64,000 bases of DNA, from assembly GCF_043290135.1 (NCBI RefSeq), contig NW_027464602.1:5933501-5997500 (forward strand). The letters are read 5' to 3'. Shown piece by piece: positions 1-12,555 of this stretch. This DNA is from Rhipicephalus microplus (Eukaryota > Arthropoda > Arachnida > Ixodida > Ixodidae). The notes under the pieces are model-generated. The model worked only from the letters and a program-made list of their open reading frames with translations, did not search any database and was not told where the DNA came from. The first letter of the stretch is position 1. Each line of letters starts with the position of its first letter. Position numbers and translations under genes: made by a program.

Positions 1-442
1 ACCTTACCTTACCTAACCTAACCTAACCTAACGTAACCTAACCTAACCTAACCTAACGTTACCTAACCTAACCTAACCTAACCCAGCATAACCCAACCCA
101 ACCCAACCCAACCTAACCTAACCTAACCTAACCAAACCTAACCTAACCTAACGTAACCTAACCTAACCTAACGTAACCTAACGTAACCTAACCCAACCTA
201 ACCCAACCCAACCCAACCCAACCACACCCAACCCAACCTAACCTAACCTAACCTAACCTTACCTAACCTAACCTAACCTAACCTAACGTAACCTAACCTA
301 ACCTAACCTAACCTTACCTAACCTAACCTAACCTAACCCAACCTAACCTAACCTAACCTAACCTAACCTAATCTAACCTAACCTAACCTAACCAAACCTA
401 ACCTAACGTAACCTAACCTAACCTAACCTAACCTGACCTAAC
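1..442. repeat. T1: telomere-like CCTAA tract (cut by window start)
   Basis: Degenerate CCTAA/CCCAA/CGTAA pentamers. Carries the marker variant CCCAGCATAA and one CCACACCC. Its order of variants matches 3278-3734. Confidence 0.95.
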
Positions 443-1118
443 GACAGTTGCAAGCGCTTTCACATTATATATCGCAGTTCCCGACTTGTAATGGTGAAAA
501 ACACTGCATCTCACTAAGTGACATTGTTTAATGCGGTTTTACGGCGGTTCATACCTTAACCTAACCTAACGTTCGCACTTGTATCTAAAAACGCTCTATT
601 ACACTGTTTCGTTAACAATTACGATATTTACATGACCTCACAGTTTTTCACCAACTTATTGCAGTACAGAACGCTGTATCTAGCTAAATGACATCGTTAT
701 TTAAGGTTTCACGATGCTTGCATGCGCTTTAACGAGAATATCACAACATAGCAGTTTCGCACTTGTAACGGTACAACACGCAGTACCTGGCTTGTTCAAG
801 CCGTTTTGTGTGCTTTCACAACATTTCACCTATTGCAGTTTCGTACTCGCAATAAAACAACACTATCTCGTTAGATGACGTCCTTTTTGGTCGTTTCACG
901 ACGCTACCTAGCTTAAACTAACATAACAACCTAATATAACCTTCGCAGTTCTATCGTTAGAAAACGTTTTACTCGCTACTTTACAATGCTCTCTACAACA
1001 TTACGACGGTTTCATGCGCTTTCACAATAGATATCGCAGTTCCCGACTTGTAATAGTGAAAAACACTGCATCTCACTAAGTGACATTGTTTAATGCGGTT
1101 TTATGACGGTTCATATCT
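443..1118 (+). repeat. N1: satellite block, 1 monomer + A
   Basis: 676 bp. Opens with GACAGTTGCAAGCGC and the ATTATATATC form of the hub. Subunit anchors (ACTTG-like) fall at 484, 577, 654, 761, 845, 947 and 1046, which defines the six-subunit structure. Confidence 0.93.
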
Positions 1119-1707
1119 TAACCCAACCTAACCTAACTTAACCTAACCCAACCCAACCCAACCTAACCTAACCTAAACTAACCTAGCCCAACCTAACCTA
1201 ACCTAACCTAACCCAACCAAACCTAACCTAACATACCCTAACCTAACCTAACCTAACCTTACCTAACCTAACCTAACCTAACGTAACCTAACCTAACCTA
1301 ACCTAACGTAACCTAACCTAACCTAACCCAACATAACCCAACCCAACCCAACCCAACCTAACCTAACCAAACCTAACCTAACCTAACGTATCCTAACCTA
1401 ACCTAACGTAACCTAACCTAACCTAACCCAACCTAACCCAACCCAACCCAACCCAACCCAACCACACCCAACCAAACCTAACCTAACCTAACCTAACCTT
1501 ACCTAACCTAACCTAACCTAACCTAACGTAACCTAACCTAACCTAACCTAACCTACTGTAACCTAACCTTACCTAACCTAACGTAACCTAACCTAACCCA
1601 ACCTAACCTAACCTAACCTAATCTAACCTAACCTAACCTAACCAAACCTAACCTAACCTAACCTAACCTAAATTAACCTAACCTAACCTAACCTAACCTA
1701 ACCTAAC
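1119..1707. repeat. T2: telomere-like tract
   Basis: 589 bp. Marker variants CTAGCCC, ACATACCC, GTATCC, CCACACCC and CTACTG in that order. One pentamer longer than its copy at 6252-6835; the extra unit lies between GTATCC and CCACACCC. Confidence 0.95.
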
Positions 1708-2943
1708 GACGGTTGCAAGCGCTTTCACATTAGATATCGCAGTTCCCGACTTGTAATGGTGAAAAACACTGCATCTCACTAAGTGACATTGTTTAATGCG
1801 GTTTTATGACGGTTCATATCTTAACCTAACCTAACGTTCGCACTTGTATCTAAAAACGCTCTATTACACTGTTTCGTTAACAATTACGATATTTACATGA
1901 CCTCACAGTTTTTCACCAATTTATTACAGTACAGAACGCTGTATCTCGCTAAATGACATCGTTTTTTAAAGTTTCACGATACTTGCATGCGCTTTAACGA
2001 GAATATCACAATAAAGCAGTTTCGCACTTGTAACGGCACAAGACGCAGTATCTGGCTAGTTCATGCATTTTTGTGTGCTTTCACAATATTTCACCTATCG
2101 CAGTTTCGTACTCGCAAAAAACAACACTATCTCGTTAGATGACATCGTTTTTGGTGGTTTCACGATGCTACCTAGCTCAAACTAACCTAACCTAACCTAA
2201 CCTTCGCACTTCTATCGTTAGAAAACGTTTTACTCACTACTTTACAATGTTTTCTACAAGATTACGATGGTTTAATGCGCTTTCACATTAGATATCGCAG
2301 TTCCCGACTTGTAATGGTGAAAAACACTGCATCTCACAAAGTGACATTGTTTACTGTGGTTTTACGATGGTTCATATCTTGACCTAACCTAACGTTCGCA
2401 CTTGTATCTAAAAACGCTCTATTACACTGTTTCGTTCACATTTAAGATATTTGCATGACCTCACAGTTTTTCAACAACTTATTACAGTACAGAACGCTGT
2501 ATCTCGCTAAATGACATCGTTCTTTAAGGTTTCACGATGCTTGCATGCGCTTTAACGAGAATATCACAACATAGCAGTTTCGCACTTGTAACGGTACAAC
2601 ACGCAGTATTTGGCTTGTTCATGCCGTTTTGTGTGCTTTGACAACATTTCACCTATCGCAGTTTCGTACTCGCAATAAAACAACACTATCTCGTTAGATG
2701 ACGTTGTTTTTGGTGGTTTCACGACGCTACCTGGCTTAAACTAACATAACTCAACCTAACTAAACCTTCGCGCTTCTATCGTTAGAAAACGTTTTACTCG
2801 CTACTTTACATTGCTTTCTACAACATTACGACGGTTTCAAGCGCTTTCACATTACATATCGCAGTTCCCGACTTGTAATGGTAAAAAACACTGCATCTCA
2901 CTAAGTGACATTGTTTAATGCGGTTTTACGACGGTTCATATCT
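1708..2943 (+). repeat. N2: satellite block, 2 monomers + A
   Basis: 1236 bp, monomer starts at 1708, 2266 and final A at 2830. First monomer is the form with GATGACATCG and ACTCACTAC; the second has GATGACGTTG and the CTTCGCGCTTC form that usually precedes a tract. Confidence 0.93.
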
Positions 2944-3734
2944 TAACCTAACCTAACCTAACCTAACCTAACCCAACCCAACCCAACCCAACCCAACCCA
3001 ACCCAACCTAACCTAACTTAACCTAACCTAACCTAACCCAACCCAACCCAACCTGACCTAACCTAAACTAACCTAACCTAACCTAACGTCCCCTAACCTA
3101 ACCTAACCTATAACCCAATCCAACCCAACCCAACCCAACCTAACCTAACCCAACCTAACCTAACCTAAACTAACCTAACCCAACCCAACCTAACCTAACC
3201 TAACCAAACCTAACCTAACATAACCTAACCTAACCTAACCAAACCTAACCTAACATAACCTAACCTAACCTAACCTAACCTTACCTTACCTAACCTAACC
3301 TAACCTAACGTAACCTAACCTAACCTAACGTTACCTAACCTAACCTAACCTAACCCAGCATAACCCAACCCAACCCAACCCAACCTAACCTAACCTAACC
3401 TAACCAAACCTAACCTAACCTAACGTAACCTAACCTAACCTAACGTAACCTAACGTAACCTAACCCAACCTAACCCAACCCAACCCAACCCAACCACACC
3501 CAACCCAACCTAACCTAACCTAACCTAACCTTACCTAACCTAACCTAACCTAACCTAACGTAACCTAACCTAACCTAACCTAACCTAACCTTACCTAACC
3601 TAACGTAACCTAACCTAACCTAACCTAACCCAACCTAACCTAACTTAACCTAACCTAACCTAATCTAACCTAACCTAACCTAACCAAACCTAACCTAACG
3701 TAACCTAACCTAACCTAACCTAACCTAACCTAAC
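2944..3734. repeat. T3: telomere-like tract, composite
   Basis: 791 bp. Starts with a run of CCCAA units, TCCCC and TATAACCC variants, then from 3278 repeats the variant order of T1. Confidence 0.95.
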
Positions 3735-4410
3735 GACAGTTGCAAGCGCTTTCACATTATATATCGCAGTTCCCGACTTGTAATGGTGAAAAACACTGCA
3801 TCTCACTAAGTGATATTGTTTAATGCGGTTTTACGGCGGTTCATATCTTAACCTAACCTAACGTTCGCACTTGTATCTAAAAACGCTCTATTACACTGTT
3901 TCGTTAACAATTACGATATTTACATGACCTCACAGTTTTTCACCAACTTATTGCAGTACAGAACGCTGTATCTAGCTAAATGACATCGTTATTTAAGGTT
4001 TCACGATGCTTGCATGCGCTTTAACGAGAATATCACAACATAGCAGTTTCGCACTTGTAACGGTACAACACGCAGTATCTGGCTTGTTCAAGCCGTTTTG
4101 TGTGCTTTCACAACATTTCACCTATTGCAGTTTCGTACTCGCAATAAAACAACACTATCTCGTTAGATGACGTCCTTTTTGGTCGTTTCACGACGCTACC
4201 TAGCTTAAACTAACATAACAACCTAATATAACCTTCGCAGTTCTATCGTTAGAAAACGTTTTACTCGCTACTTTACAATGCTCTCTACAACATTACGACA
4301 GTTTCATGCTCTTTCACAATAAATATCGCAGTTCCCGACTTGTAATAGTGAAAAACACTGCATCTCACTAAGTGACATTGTTTAATGCGGTTTTATGACG
4401 GTTCATATCT
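3735..4410 (+). repeat. N3: satellite block, 1 monomer + A
   Basis: 676 bp, close copy of N1, with CTCTTTCACAATAAATATC in the final hub. Confidence 0.93.
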
Positions 4411-5014
4411 TAACCCAACCTAACCTAACTTAACCTAACCCAACCCAACCCAACCTAACCTAACCTAAACTAACCTAGCCCAACCTAACCTAACCTAACC
4501 TAACCCAACCAAACCTAACCTAACATACCCTAACCTAACCTAACCTAACCTAACCTTACCTAACCTAACCTAACCTAACGTAACCTAACCTAACCTAACC
4601 TAACGTAACCTAACCTAACCTAACCTAACCCAACATAACCCAACCCAACCCAACCCAACCTAACCTAACCAAACCTAACCTAACCTAACCTAACCTAACG
4701 TAACCTAACCTAACCTAACGTAACCTAACCTAACCTAACCCAACCTAACCCAACCCAACCCAACCCAACCCAACCACACCCAACCAAACCTAACCTAACC
4801 TAACCTAACCTTACCTAACCTAACCTAACCTAACCTAACGTAACCTAACCTAACCTAACCTAACCTACTGTAACCTAACCTTACCTAACCTAACGTAACC
4901 TAACCTAACCCAACCTAACCTAACCTAACCTAATCTAACCTAACCTAACCTAACCAAACCTAACCTAACCTAACCTAACCTAACTTAACCTAACCTAACC
5001 TAACCTAACCTAAC
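4411..5014. repeat. T4: telomere-like tract
   Basis: 604 bp of the T2 class, lacking the GTATCC variant and ending with an ACTTAACC unit. Confidence 0.95.
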
Positions 5015-6251
5015 GACGGTTGCGAGCGCTTTCACATTAGATATCGCAGTTCCCGACTTGTAATGGTGAAAAACACTGCATCTCACTAAGTGACATTGTT
5101 TAATGCGGTTTTATGACGGTTCATATCTTAACCTAACCTAACGTTCGCACTTGTATCTAAAAACGCTCTATTACACTGTTTCGTTAACAATTACGATATT
5201 TACATGACCTCACAGTTTTTCACCAATTTATTACAGTACAGAACGCTGTATCTCGCTAAATGACATCGTTTTTTAAAGTTTCACGATACTTGCATGCGCT
5301 TTAACGAGAATATCACAATAAAGCAGTTTCGCACTTGTAACGGGACAAGACGCAGTATCTGGCTGGTTCATGCCATTTTGTGTGCTTTCACAACATTTCA
5401 CCTACCGCAGTTTCGTACTCGCAATAAAACAACACTATCTCGTTAGATGACATCGTTTTTGGTGGTTTCACGATGCTACCTAGCTCAAACTAACCTAACC
5501 TAACCTAACCTTCGCACTTCTGTCGTCAGAAAACGTTTTACTCACTACTTTACAATGTTTTCTACAAGATTACGACGGTTTCATGCGCTTTTACATTAGA
5601 TATCGCAGTTCCCGACTTGTAATGGTGAAAAACACTGCATCTCACAAAGTGACATTGTTGAATGCGGTTTTACGACGCTTCTTATCTTAACCTAACCTAA
5701 CATTCGCACTTGTATCTAAAAACGCTCTATTACACTGTTTCGTTCACAATCACAATATTTGCATAACCTCACAGTTTTTCACCAACTTATTGCAGTACAG
5801 AACGCTGTATCTCGCTAAATGACATCGTTCTTTAAGGTTTCACGATGCTTGCATGCGCTTTAACGAGAATATCACAATATAGCAGTTTCGCACTTGTAAC
5901 GGTACAACACGCAATATCTGGCTTGTTCATGCCGTTTTGTGTGCTTTCACAACATTTCACCTATTACAGTTTCGTATATGCAATAAAACAACACTATCTC
6001 GTTAGATGACGTCCTTTTTGGTGGTTTCACGACGCTACCTGGCTTAAACTAACATAACTCAACCTAACTAAACCTTCGCGCTTCTATCGTTAGAAAACGT
6101 TTTACTCGCTACTTTACATTGCTTTCTACAACATTACGACGGTTTCATGCGCTTTCACAATAGATATCGCAGTTCCCGACTTGTAATAGTGAAAAACACT
6201 GCATCTCACTAAGTGACATTGTTTAATGCGGTTTTATGACGGTTCATATCT
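5015..6251 (+). repeat. N4: satellite block, 2 monomers + A
   Basis: 1237 bp. Hub starts GACGGTTGCGAGCGC, a variant shared only with 10143. Second boundary hub begins near 6138. Confidence 0.93.
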
Positions 6252-6835
6252 TAACCCAACCTAACCTAACTTAACCTAACCCAACCCAACCCAACCTAAC
6301 CTAACCTAAACTAACCTAGCCCAACCTAACCTAACCTAACCTAACCCAACCAAACCTAACCTAACATACCCTAACCTAACCTAACCTAACCTTACCTAAC
6401 CTAACCTAACCTAACGTAACCTAACCTAACCTAACCTAACGTAACCTAACCTAACCTAACCCAACATAACCCAACCCAACCCAACCCAACCTAACCTAAC
6501 CAAACCTAACCTAACCTAACGTATCCTAACCTAACCTAACGTAACCTAACCTAACCTAACCCAACCTAACCCAACCCAACCCAACCCAACCACACCCAAC
6601 CAAACCTAACCTAACCTAACCTAACCTTACCTAACCTAACCTAACCTAACCTAACGTAACCTAACCTAACCTAACCTAACCTACTGTAACCTAACCTTAC
6701 CTAACCTAACGTAACCTAACCTAACCCAACCTAACCTAACCTAACCTAATCTAACCTAACCTAACCTAACCAAACCTAACCTAACCTAACCTAACCTAAA
6801 TTAACCTAACCTAACCTAACCTAACCTAACCTAAC
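6252..6835. repeat. T5: telomere-like tract
   Basis: 584 bp, copy of T2 including the GTATCC variant (6521) and AATTAACC near its end, minus one pentamer. Confidence 0.95.
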
Positions 6836-8071
6836 GACGGTTGCAAGCGCTTTCACATTAGATATCGCAGTTCCCGACTTGTAATGGTGAAAAACACTGC
6901 ATCTCACTAAGTGACATTGTTTAATGCGGTTTTATGACGGTTCATATCTTAACCTAACCTAACGTTCGCACTTGTATCTAAAAACGCTCTATTACACTGT
7001 TTCGTTAACAATTACGATATTTACATGACCTCACAGTTTTTCACCAATTTATTACAGTACAGAACGCTGTATCTCGCTAAATGACATCGTTTTTTAAAGT
7101 TTCACGATACTTGCATGCGCTTTAACGAGAATATCACAATAAAGCAGTTTCGCACTTGTAACGGCACAAGACGCAGTATCTGGCTAGTTCATGCATTTTT
7201 GTGTGCTTTCACAATATTTCACCTATCGCAGTTTCGTACTCGCAAAAAACAACACTATCTCGTTAGATGACATCGTTTTTGGTGGTTTCACGATGCTACC
7301 TAGCTCAAACTAACCTAACCTAACCTAACCTTCGCACTTCTATCGTTAGAAAACGTTTTACTCACTACTTTACAATGTTTTCTACAAGATTACGATGGTT
7401 TAATGCGCTTTCACATTAGATATCGCAGTTCCCGACTTGTAATGGTGAAAAACACTGCATCTCACAAAGTGACATTGTTTACTGTGGTTTTACGATGGTT
7501 CATATCTTGACCTAACCTAACGTTCGCACTTGTATCTAAAAACGCTCTATTACACTGTTTCGTTCACATTTAAGATATTTGCATGACCTCACAGTTTTTC
7601 ACCAACTTATTACAGTACAGAACGCTGTATCTCGCTAAATGACATCGTTCTTTAAGGTTTCACGATGCTTGCATGCGCTTTAACGAGAATATCACAACAT
7701 AGCAGTTTCGCACTTGTAACGGTACAACACGCAGTATTTGGCTTGTTCATGCCGTTTTGTGTGCTTTGACAACATTTCACCTATCGCAGTTTCGTACTCG
7801 CAATAAAACAACACTATCTCGTTAGATGACGTTGTTTTTGGTGGTTTCACGACGCTACCTGGCTTAAACTAACATAACTCAACCTAACTAAACCTTCGCG
7901 CTTCTATCGTTAGAAAACGTTTTACTCGCTACTTTACATTGCTTTCTACAACATTACGACGGTTTCAAGCGCTTTCACATTACATATCGCAGTTCCCGAC
8001 TTGTAATGGTAAAAAACACTGCATCTCACTAAGTGACATTGTTTAATGCGGTTTTACGACGGTTCATATCT
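6836..8071 (+). repeat. N5: satellite block, 2 monomers + A
   Basis: 1236 bp, nearly identical to N2 at an offset of 5128; one difference noticed is TTTTTCACC here versus TTTTTCAAC near 2470. Confidence 0.93.
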
Positions 8072-8862
8072 TAACCTAACCTAACCTAACCTAACCTAAC
8101 CCAACCCAACCCAACCCAACCCAACCCAACCCAACCTAACCTAACTTAACCTAACCTAACCTAACCCAACCCAACCCAACCTGACCTAACCTAAACTAAC
8201 CTAACCTAACCTAACGTCCCCTAACCTAACCTAACCTATAACCCAATCCAACCCAACCCAACCCAACCTAACCTAACCCAACCTAACCTAACCTAAACTA
8301 ACCTAACCCAACCCAACCTAACCTAACCTAACCAAACCTAACCTAACATAACCTAACCTAACCTAACCAAACCTAACCTAACATAACCTAACCTAACCTA
8401 ACCTAACCTTACCTTACCTAACCTAACCTAACCTAACGTAACCTAACCTAACCTAACGTTACCTAACCTAACCTAACCTAACCCAGCATAACCCAACCCA
8501 ACCCAACCCAACCTAACCTAACCTAACCTAACCAAACCTAACCTAAACTAACGTAACCTAACCTAACCTAACGTAACCTAACGTAACCTAACCCAACCTA
8601 ACCCAACCCAACCCAACCCAACCACACCCAACCCAACCTAACCTAACCTAACCTAACCTTACCTAACCTAACCTAACCTAACCTAACGTAACCTAACCTA
8701 ACCTAACCTAACCTAACCTTACCTAACCTAACGTAACCTAACCTAACCTAACCTAACCCAACCTAACCTAACTTAACCTAACCTAACCTAATCTAACCTA
8801 ACCTAACCTAACCAAACCTAACCTAACGTAACCTAACCTAACCTAACCTAACCTAACCTAAC
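8072..8862. repeat. T6: telomere-like tract, composite
   Basis: 791 bp, copy of T3, with A8547 where T3 has C3419. Confidence 0.95.
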
Positions 8863-9538
8863 GACAGTTGCAAGCGCTTTCACATTATATATCGCAGTTC
8901 CCGACTTGTAATGGTGAAAAACACTGCATCTCACTAAGTGATATTGTTTAATGCGGTTTTACGGCGGTTCATATCTTAACCTAACCTAACGTTCGCACTT
9001 GTATCTAAAAACGCTCTATTACACTGTTTCGTTAACAATTACGATATTTACATGACCTCACAGTTTTTCACCAACTTATTGCAGTACAGAACGCTGTATC
9101 TAGCTAAATGACATCGTTATTTAAGGTTTCACGATGCTTGCATGCGCTTTAACGAGAATATCACAACATAGCAGTTTCGCACTTGTAACGGTACAACACG
9201 CAGTATCTGGCTTGTTCAAGCCGTTTTGTGTGCTTTCACAACATTTCACCTATTGCAGTTTCGTACTCGCAATAAAACAACACTATCTCGTTAGATGACG
9301 TCCTTTTTGGTCGTTTCACGACGCTACCTAGCTTAAACTAACATAACAACCTAATATAACCTTCGCAGTTCTATCGTTAGAAAACGTTTTACTCGCTACT
9401 TTACAATGCTCTCTACAACATTACGACAGTTTCATGCTCTTTCACAATAAATATCGCAGTTCCCGACTTGTAATAGTGAAAAACACTGCATCTCACTAAG
9501 TGACATTGTTTAATGCGGTTTTATGACGGTTCATATCT
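8863..9538 (+). repeat. N6: satellite block, 1 monomer + A
   Basis: 676 bp, copy of N3 at offset 5128. Confidence 0.93.
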
Positions 9539-10142
9539 TAACCCAACCTAACCTAACTTAACCTAACCCAACCCAACCCAACCTAACCTAACCTAAACTA
9601 ACCTAGCCCAACCTAACCTAACCTAACCTAACCCAACCAAACCTAACCTAACATACCCTAACCTAACCTAACCTAACCTAACCTTACCTAACCTAACCTA
9701 ACCTAACGTAACCTAACCTAACCTAACCTAACGTAACCTAACCTAACCTAACCTAACCCAACATAACCCAACCCAACCCAACCCAACCTAACCTAACCAA
9801 ACCTAACCTAACCTAACCTAACCTAACGTAACCTAACCTAACCTAACGTAACCTAACCTAACCTAACCCAACCTAACCCAACCCAACCCAACCCAACCCA
9901 ACCACACCCAACCAAACCTAACCTAACCTAACCTAACCTTACCTAACCTAACCTAACCTAACCTAACGTAACCTAACCTAACCTAACCTAACCTACTGTA
10001 ACCTAACCTTACCTAACCTAACGTAACCTAACCTAACCCAACCTAACCTAACCTAACCTAATCTAACCTAACCTAACCTAACCAAACCTAACCTAACCTA
10101 ACCTAACCTAACTTAACCTAACCTAACCTAACCTAACCTAAC
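9539..10142. repeat. T7: telomere-like tract
   Basis: 604 bp, copy of T4 at offset 5128. Confidence 0.95.
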
Positions 10143-11379
10143 GACGGTTGCGAGCGCTTTCACATTAGATATCGCAGTTCCCGACTTGTAATGGTGAAAA
10201 ACACTGCATCTCACTAAGTGACATTGTTTAATGCGGTTTTATGACGGTTCATATCTTAACCTAACCTAACGTTCGCACTTGTATCTAAAAACGCTCTATT
10301 ACACTGTTTCGTTAACAATTACGATATTTACATGACCTCACAGTTTTTCACCAATTTATTACAGTACAGAACGCTGTATCTCGCTAAATGACATCGTTTT
10401 TTAAAGTTTCACGATACTTGCATGCGCTTTAACGAGAATATCACAATAAAGCAGTTTCGCACTTGTAACGGGACAAGACGCAGTATCTGGCTGGTTCATG
10501 CCATTTTGTGTGCTTTCACAACATTTCACCTACCGCAGTTTCGTACTCGCAATAAAACAACACTATCTCGTTAGATGACATCGTTTTTGGTGGTTTCACG
10601 ATGCTACCTAGCTCAAACTAACCTAACCTAACCTAACCTTCGCACTTCTGTCGTCAGAAAACGTTTTACTCACTACTTTACAATGTTTTCTACAAGATTA
10701 CGACGGTTTCATGCGCTTTTACATTAGATATCGCAGTTCCCGACTTGTAATGGTGAAAAACACTGCATCTCACAAAGTGACATTGTTGAATGCGGTTTTA
10801 CGACGCTTCTTATCTTAACCTAACCTAACATTCGCACTTGTATCTAAAAACGCTCTATTACACTGTTTCGTTCACAATCACAATATTTGCATAACCTCAC
10901 AGTTTTTCACCAACTTATTGCAGTACAGAACGCTGTATCTCGCTAAATGACATCGTTCTTTAAGGTTTCACGATGCTTGCATGCGCTTTAACGAGAATAT
11001 CACAATATAGCAGTTTCGCACTTGTAACGGTACAACACGCAATATCTGGCTTGTTCATGCCGTTTTGTGTGCTTTCACAACATTTCACCTATTACAGTTT
11101 CGTATATGCAATAAAACAACACTATCTCGTTAGATGACGTCCTTTTTGGTGGTTTCACGACGCTACCTGGCTTAAACTAACATAACTCAACCTAACTAAA
11201 CCTTCGCGCTTCTATCGTTAGAAAACGTTTTACTCGCTACTTTACATTGCTTTCTACAACATTACGACGGTTTCAAGCGCTTTCACATTAGATATCGCAG
11301 TTCCCGACTTGTAATGGTAAAAAACACTGCATCTCACTAAGTGACATTGTTTAATGCGGTTTTACGACGGTTCATATCT
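10143..11379 (+). repeat. N7: satellite block, 2 monomers + A
   Basis: 1237 bp, copy of N4 until about 11270, where the final hub changes from the CACAATAG to the CACATTAG form. This marks the end of the 5128-bp repeat domain. Confidence 0.93.
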
Positions 11380-11760
11380 TAACCTAACCTAACCTAACCT
11401 AACCCAACCCAACCCAACCCAACCCAACCTAACCTAACTTAACCTAACCTAACCTAACCCAACCCAACCCAACCTAACCTAACCTAAACTAACCTAACCT
11501 AACCTAACCTAACGTCCCCTAACCTAACCTAACCTATAACCCAATCCAACCCAACCCAACCCAACCTAACCTAACCTAACCTAACCAAACCTAACCTAGC
11601 CTAACCTAACCTAACGTAATCTAACCTAACCTAACCTAACCTAACGTAACCTAACCTAACCTAACCCAACCTAACCCAACCCAACCCAACCACACCCAAC
11701 CCAACCTAACCTAACCTAACCTAACCTTACCTAACCTAACCTAACCTAACCTAACGTAAC
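11380..11760. repeat. T8 left part: telomere-like tract interrupted by retrotransposon
   Basis: 381 bp with CCCAA run, GTCCCC and TATAACCC variants, same class as 20192-20792. Breaks at CGTAAC, the insertion site of the LTR element. Confidence 0.93.
11756..11760. repeat. Target-site duplication, left copy (GTAAC)
   Basis: GTAAC immediately precedes the 5' LTR and matches the five bases after the 3' LTR. The left flank reads CCTAACGTAAC, a variant telomere-like stretch. Confidence 0.88.
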
Positions 11761-11784
11761 TGTGATATGTGTCGTGCGCGAAGC

Positions 11785-11832
11785 TTCAAAGTGCGCGCCA
11801 TTCAAAGTGCGCGCCATACAAAGTGCGCGCTT
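11785..11832 (+). repeat. 3 x 16-bp tandem repeat inside 5' LTR
   Basis: Three head-to-tail copies of a unit reading TTCAAAGTGCGCGCCA; the third is slightly changed. The same array occurs at 16178-16225 in the 3' LTR. Repeats in the U3 part of an LTR often bind transcription factors, but no specific factor is suggested here. Confidence 0.8.
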
Positions 11833-12043
11833 GAAGCAGACAACGACGAAGGTAGCACGAGCGCTGAGTAGCGTGGCGGCGAAGGTACGAGAAGGAACGA
11901 GGAAGACGGGGCTCTCGACTCGGCCGTTGGGTTCCGGACCCGAGCCTAGTAACAGTCGAGCCCGGCCTACCTGCCACGTTCTACCTGCCACGGCCGTGCG
12001 TCGCTGACGTGCTGCGGCTTCAAGGCATCCTGTGCTTGAGGAC

Positions 12044-12272
12044 ACGCGGAGCTGTCGGGCTACGGGCACGAGTTCCAGCAGAGGTGTCCGGCCGGGACGC
12101 GGCCGGTGGTAGTGCCTGGTCTACCGCGCCAACTGGTCCACCTGGTCTACCGTGCGAGCAACGCGGAGCTGTAGGGCTACGGGCACGAGCTCCAGCAGAT
12201 GTGTCCAGCCGCGACGTGGCTGCGGGGGCGGAGCCTACCCATCAACTAGTCGCCTGGTTGACCGTGCGGACA
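12044..12272 (+). repeat. Imperfect direct duplication inside 5' LTR
   Basis: A unit of about 117 bp starting ACGCGGAGCTGT at 12044 is repeated, diverged, from 12161 to about 12272. The 3' LTR carries the same pair from 16437. The duplication explains the repeated peptide-like pattern in the chance frame running through it. Confidence 0.75.
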
Positions 12273-12440
12273 ACGCAAGCCAGCTCAAGACGTAGCAACG
12301 AACCTCGGTGAGACCGACCTCATGTCTTGTGTCCATGCTAAAAAGGAGGGACGGTTAGTTTAGGACTTTGATAGTTCACAGAGACAGTGAAGGATTCTTT
12401 AAATAGCCTGTCCATGTTATGTGTGTTCGTTTTTCGTGTG

Positions 12441-12447
12441 TATAAAG
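12441..12447 (+). promoter_or_regulatory. TATA-like box of the 5' LTR
   Basis: TATAAAG lies about 107 bp upstream of the LTR end, a reasonable place for an LTR core promoter at the U3/R boundary. The same box is at 16834-16840 in the 3' LTR. No transcription start can be fixed from sequence alone. Confidence 0.45.
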
Positions 12448-12555
12448 TGTGGCGTACGAACGGCCTCGTCTTTTCGTGGGGGTCTGGGGCGACGGCTCGG
12501 ACACCCATTAACTAAGAACCTGCACGTTGCTATAACACCCACTGCAATGTAACAC

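Larger units (their letters stand above)
1..11379 (+). repeat. Higher-order repeat domain 1 (5128-bp unit)
   Basis: The landmark pairs 1708/6836, 3735/8863 and 5015/10143 are each exactly 5128 bp apart. One unit is N-T-N-T-N-T with N blocks of 2, 1 and 2 monomers (1236, 676 and 1237 bp) and T blocks of 791, 604 and 584 bp. Copies differ by rare substitutions (for example C3419 versus A8547) and single-pentamer length steps. Positions 1-1118 look like the middle of a further unit, matching 3278 onward. Confidence 0.9.
11761..12554 (+). repeat. 5' LTR
   Basis: The 794-bp LTR starts TGTGATATG and ends TGTAACA, giving the usual TG...CA ends. It matches 16154-16947 at all but one base. It is GC-rich and CpG-rich compared with the flanking satellite. 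It contains a 3 x 16-bp tandem repeat, an imperfect duplication of about 115 bp, and a TATA-like box near its 3' third. Open frames inside it (for example 12009-12311) recur identically in the 3' LTR and show no protein family, so I do not call them genes. Confidence 0.95.

Noticed and set aside
1..442. A functional terminal telomere at the window start
   Set aside because: The tract is degenerate, holds fixed variants and is a copy of 3278-3734, so it is an internal telomere-like tract.
443..1046. 562 bp as three nucleosome repeat lengths (3 x 187 bp) with phasing function
   Set aside because: The arithmetic fits but the subunit spacings (93, 77, 107, 84, 102, 99) are uneven and nothing in the sequence tests nucleosome phasing.
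443..1118. CRISPR-like array, because repeats of similar length alternate with spacers
   Set aside because: The spacers are themselves repeats, the units are far too long and the context is eukaryotic with a Ty3/gypsy element.
11746..12311. Several open frames of 63-107 codons on both strands of the 5' LTR, repeated at 16139-16704 in the 3' LTR
   Set aside because: They lie in GC-rich LTR sequence with few stops, overlap each other on both strands, follow the internal LTR duplication and show no protein family.
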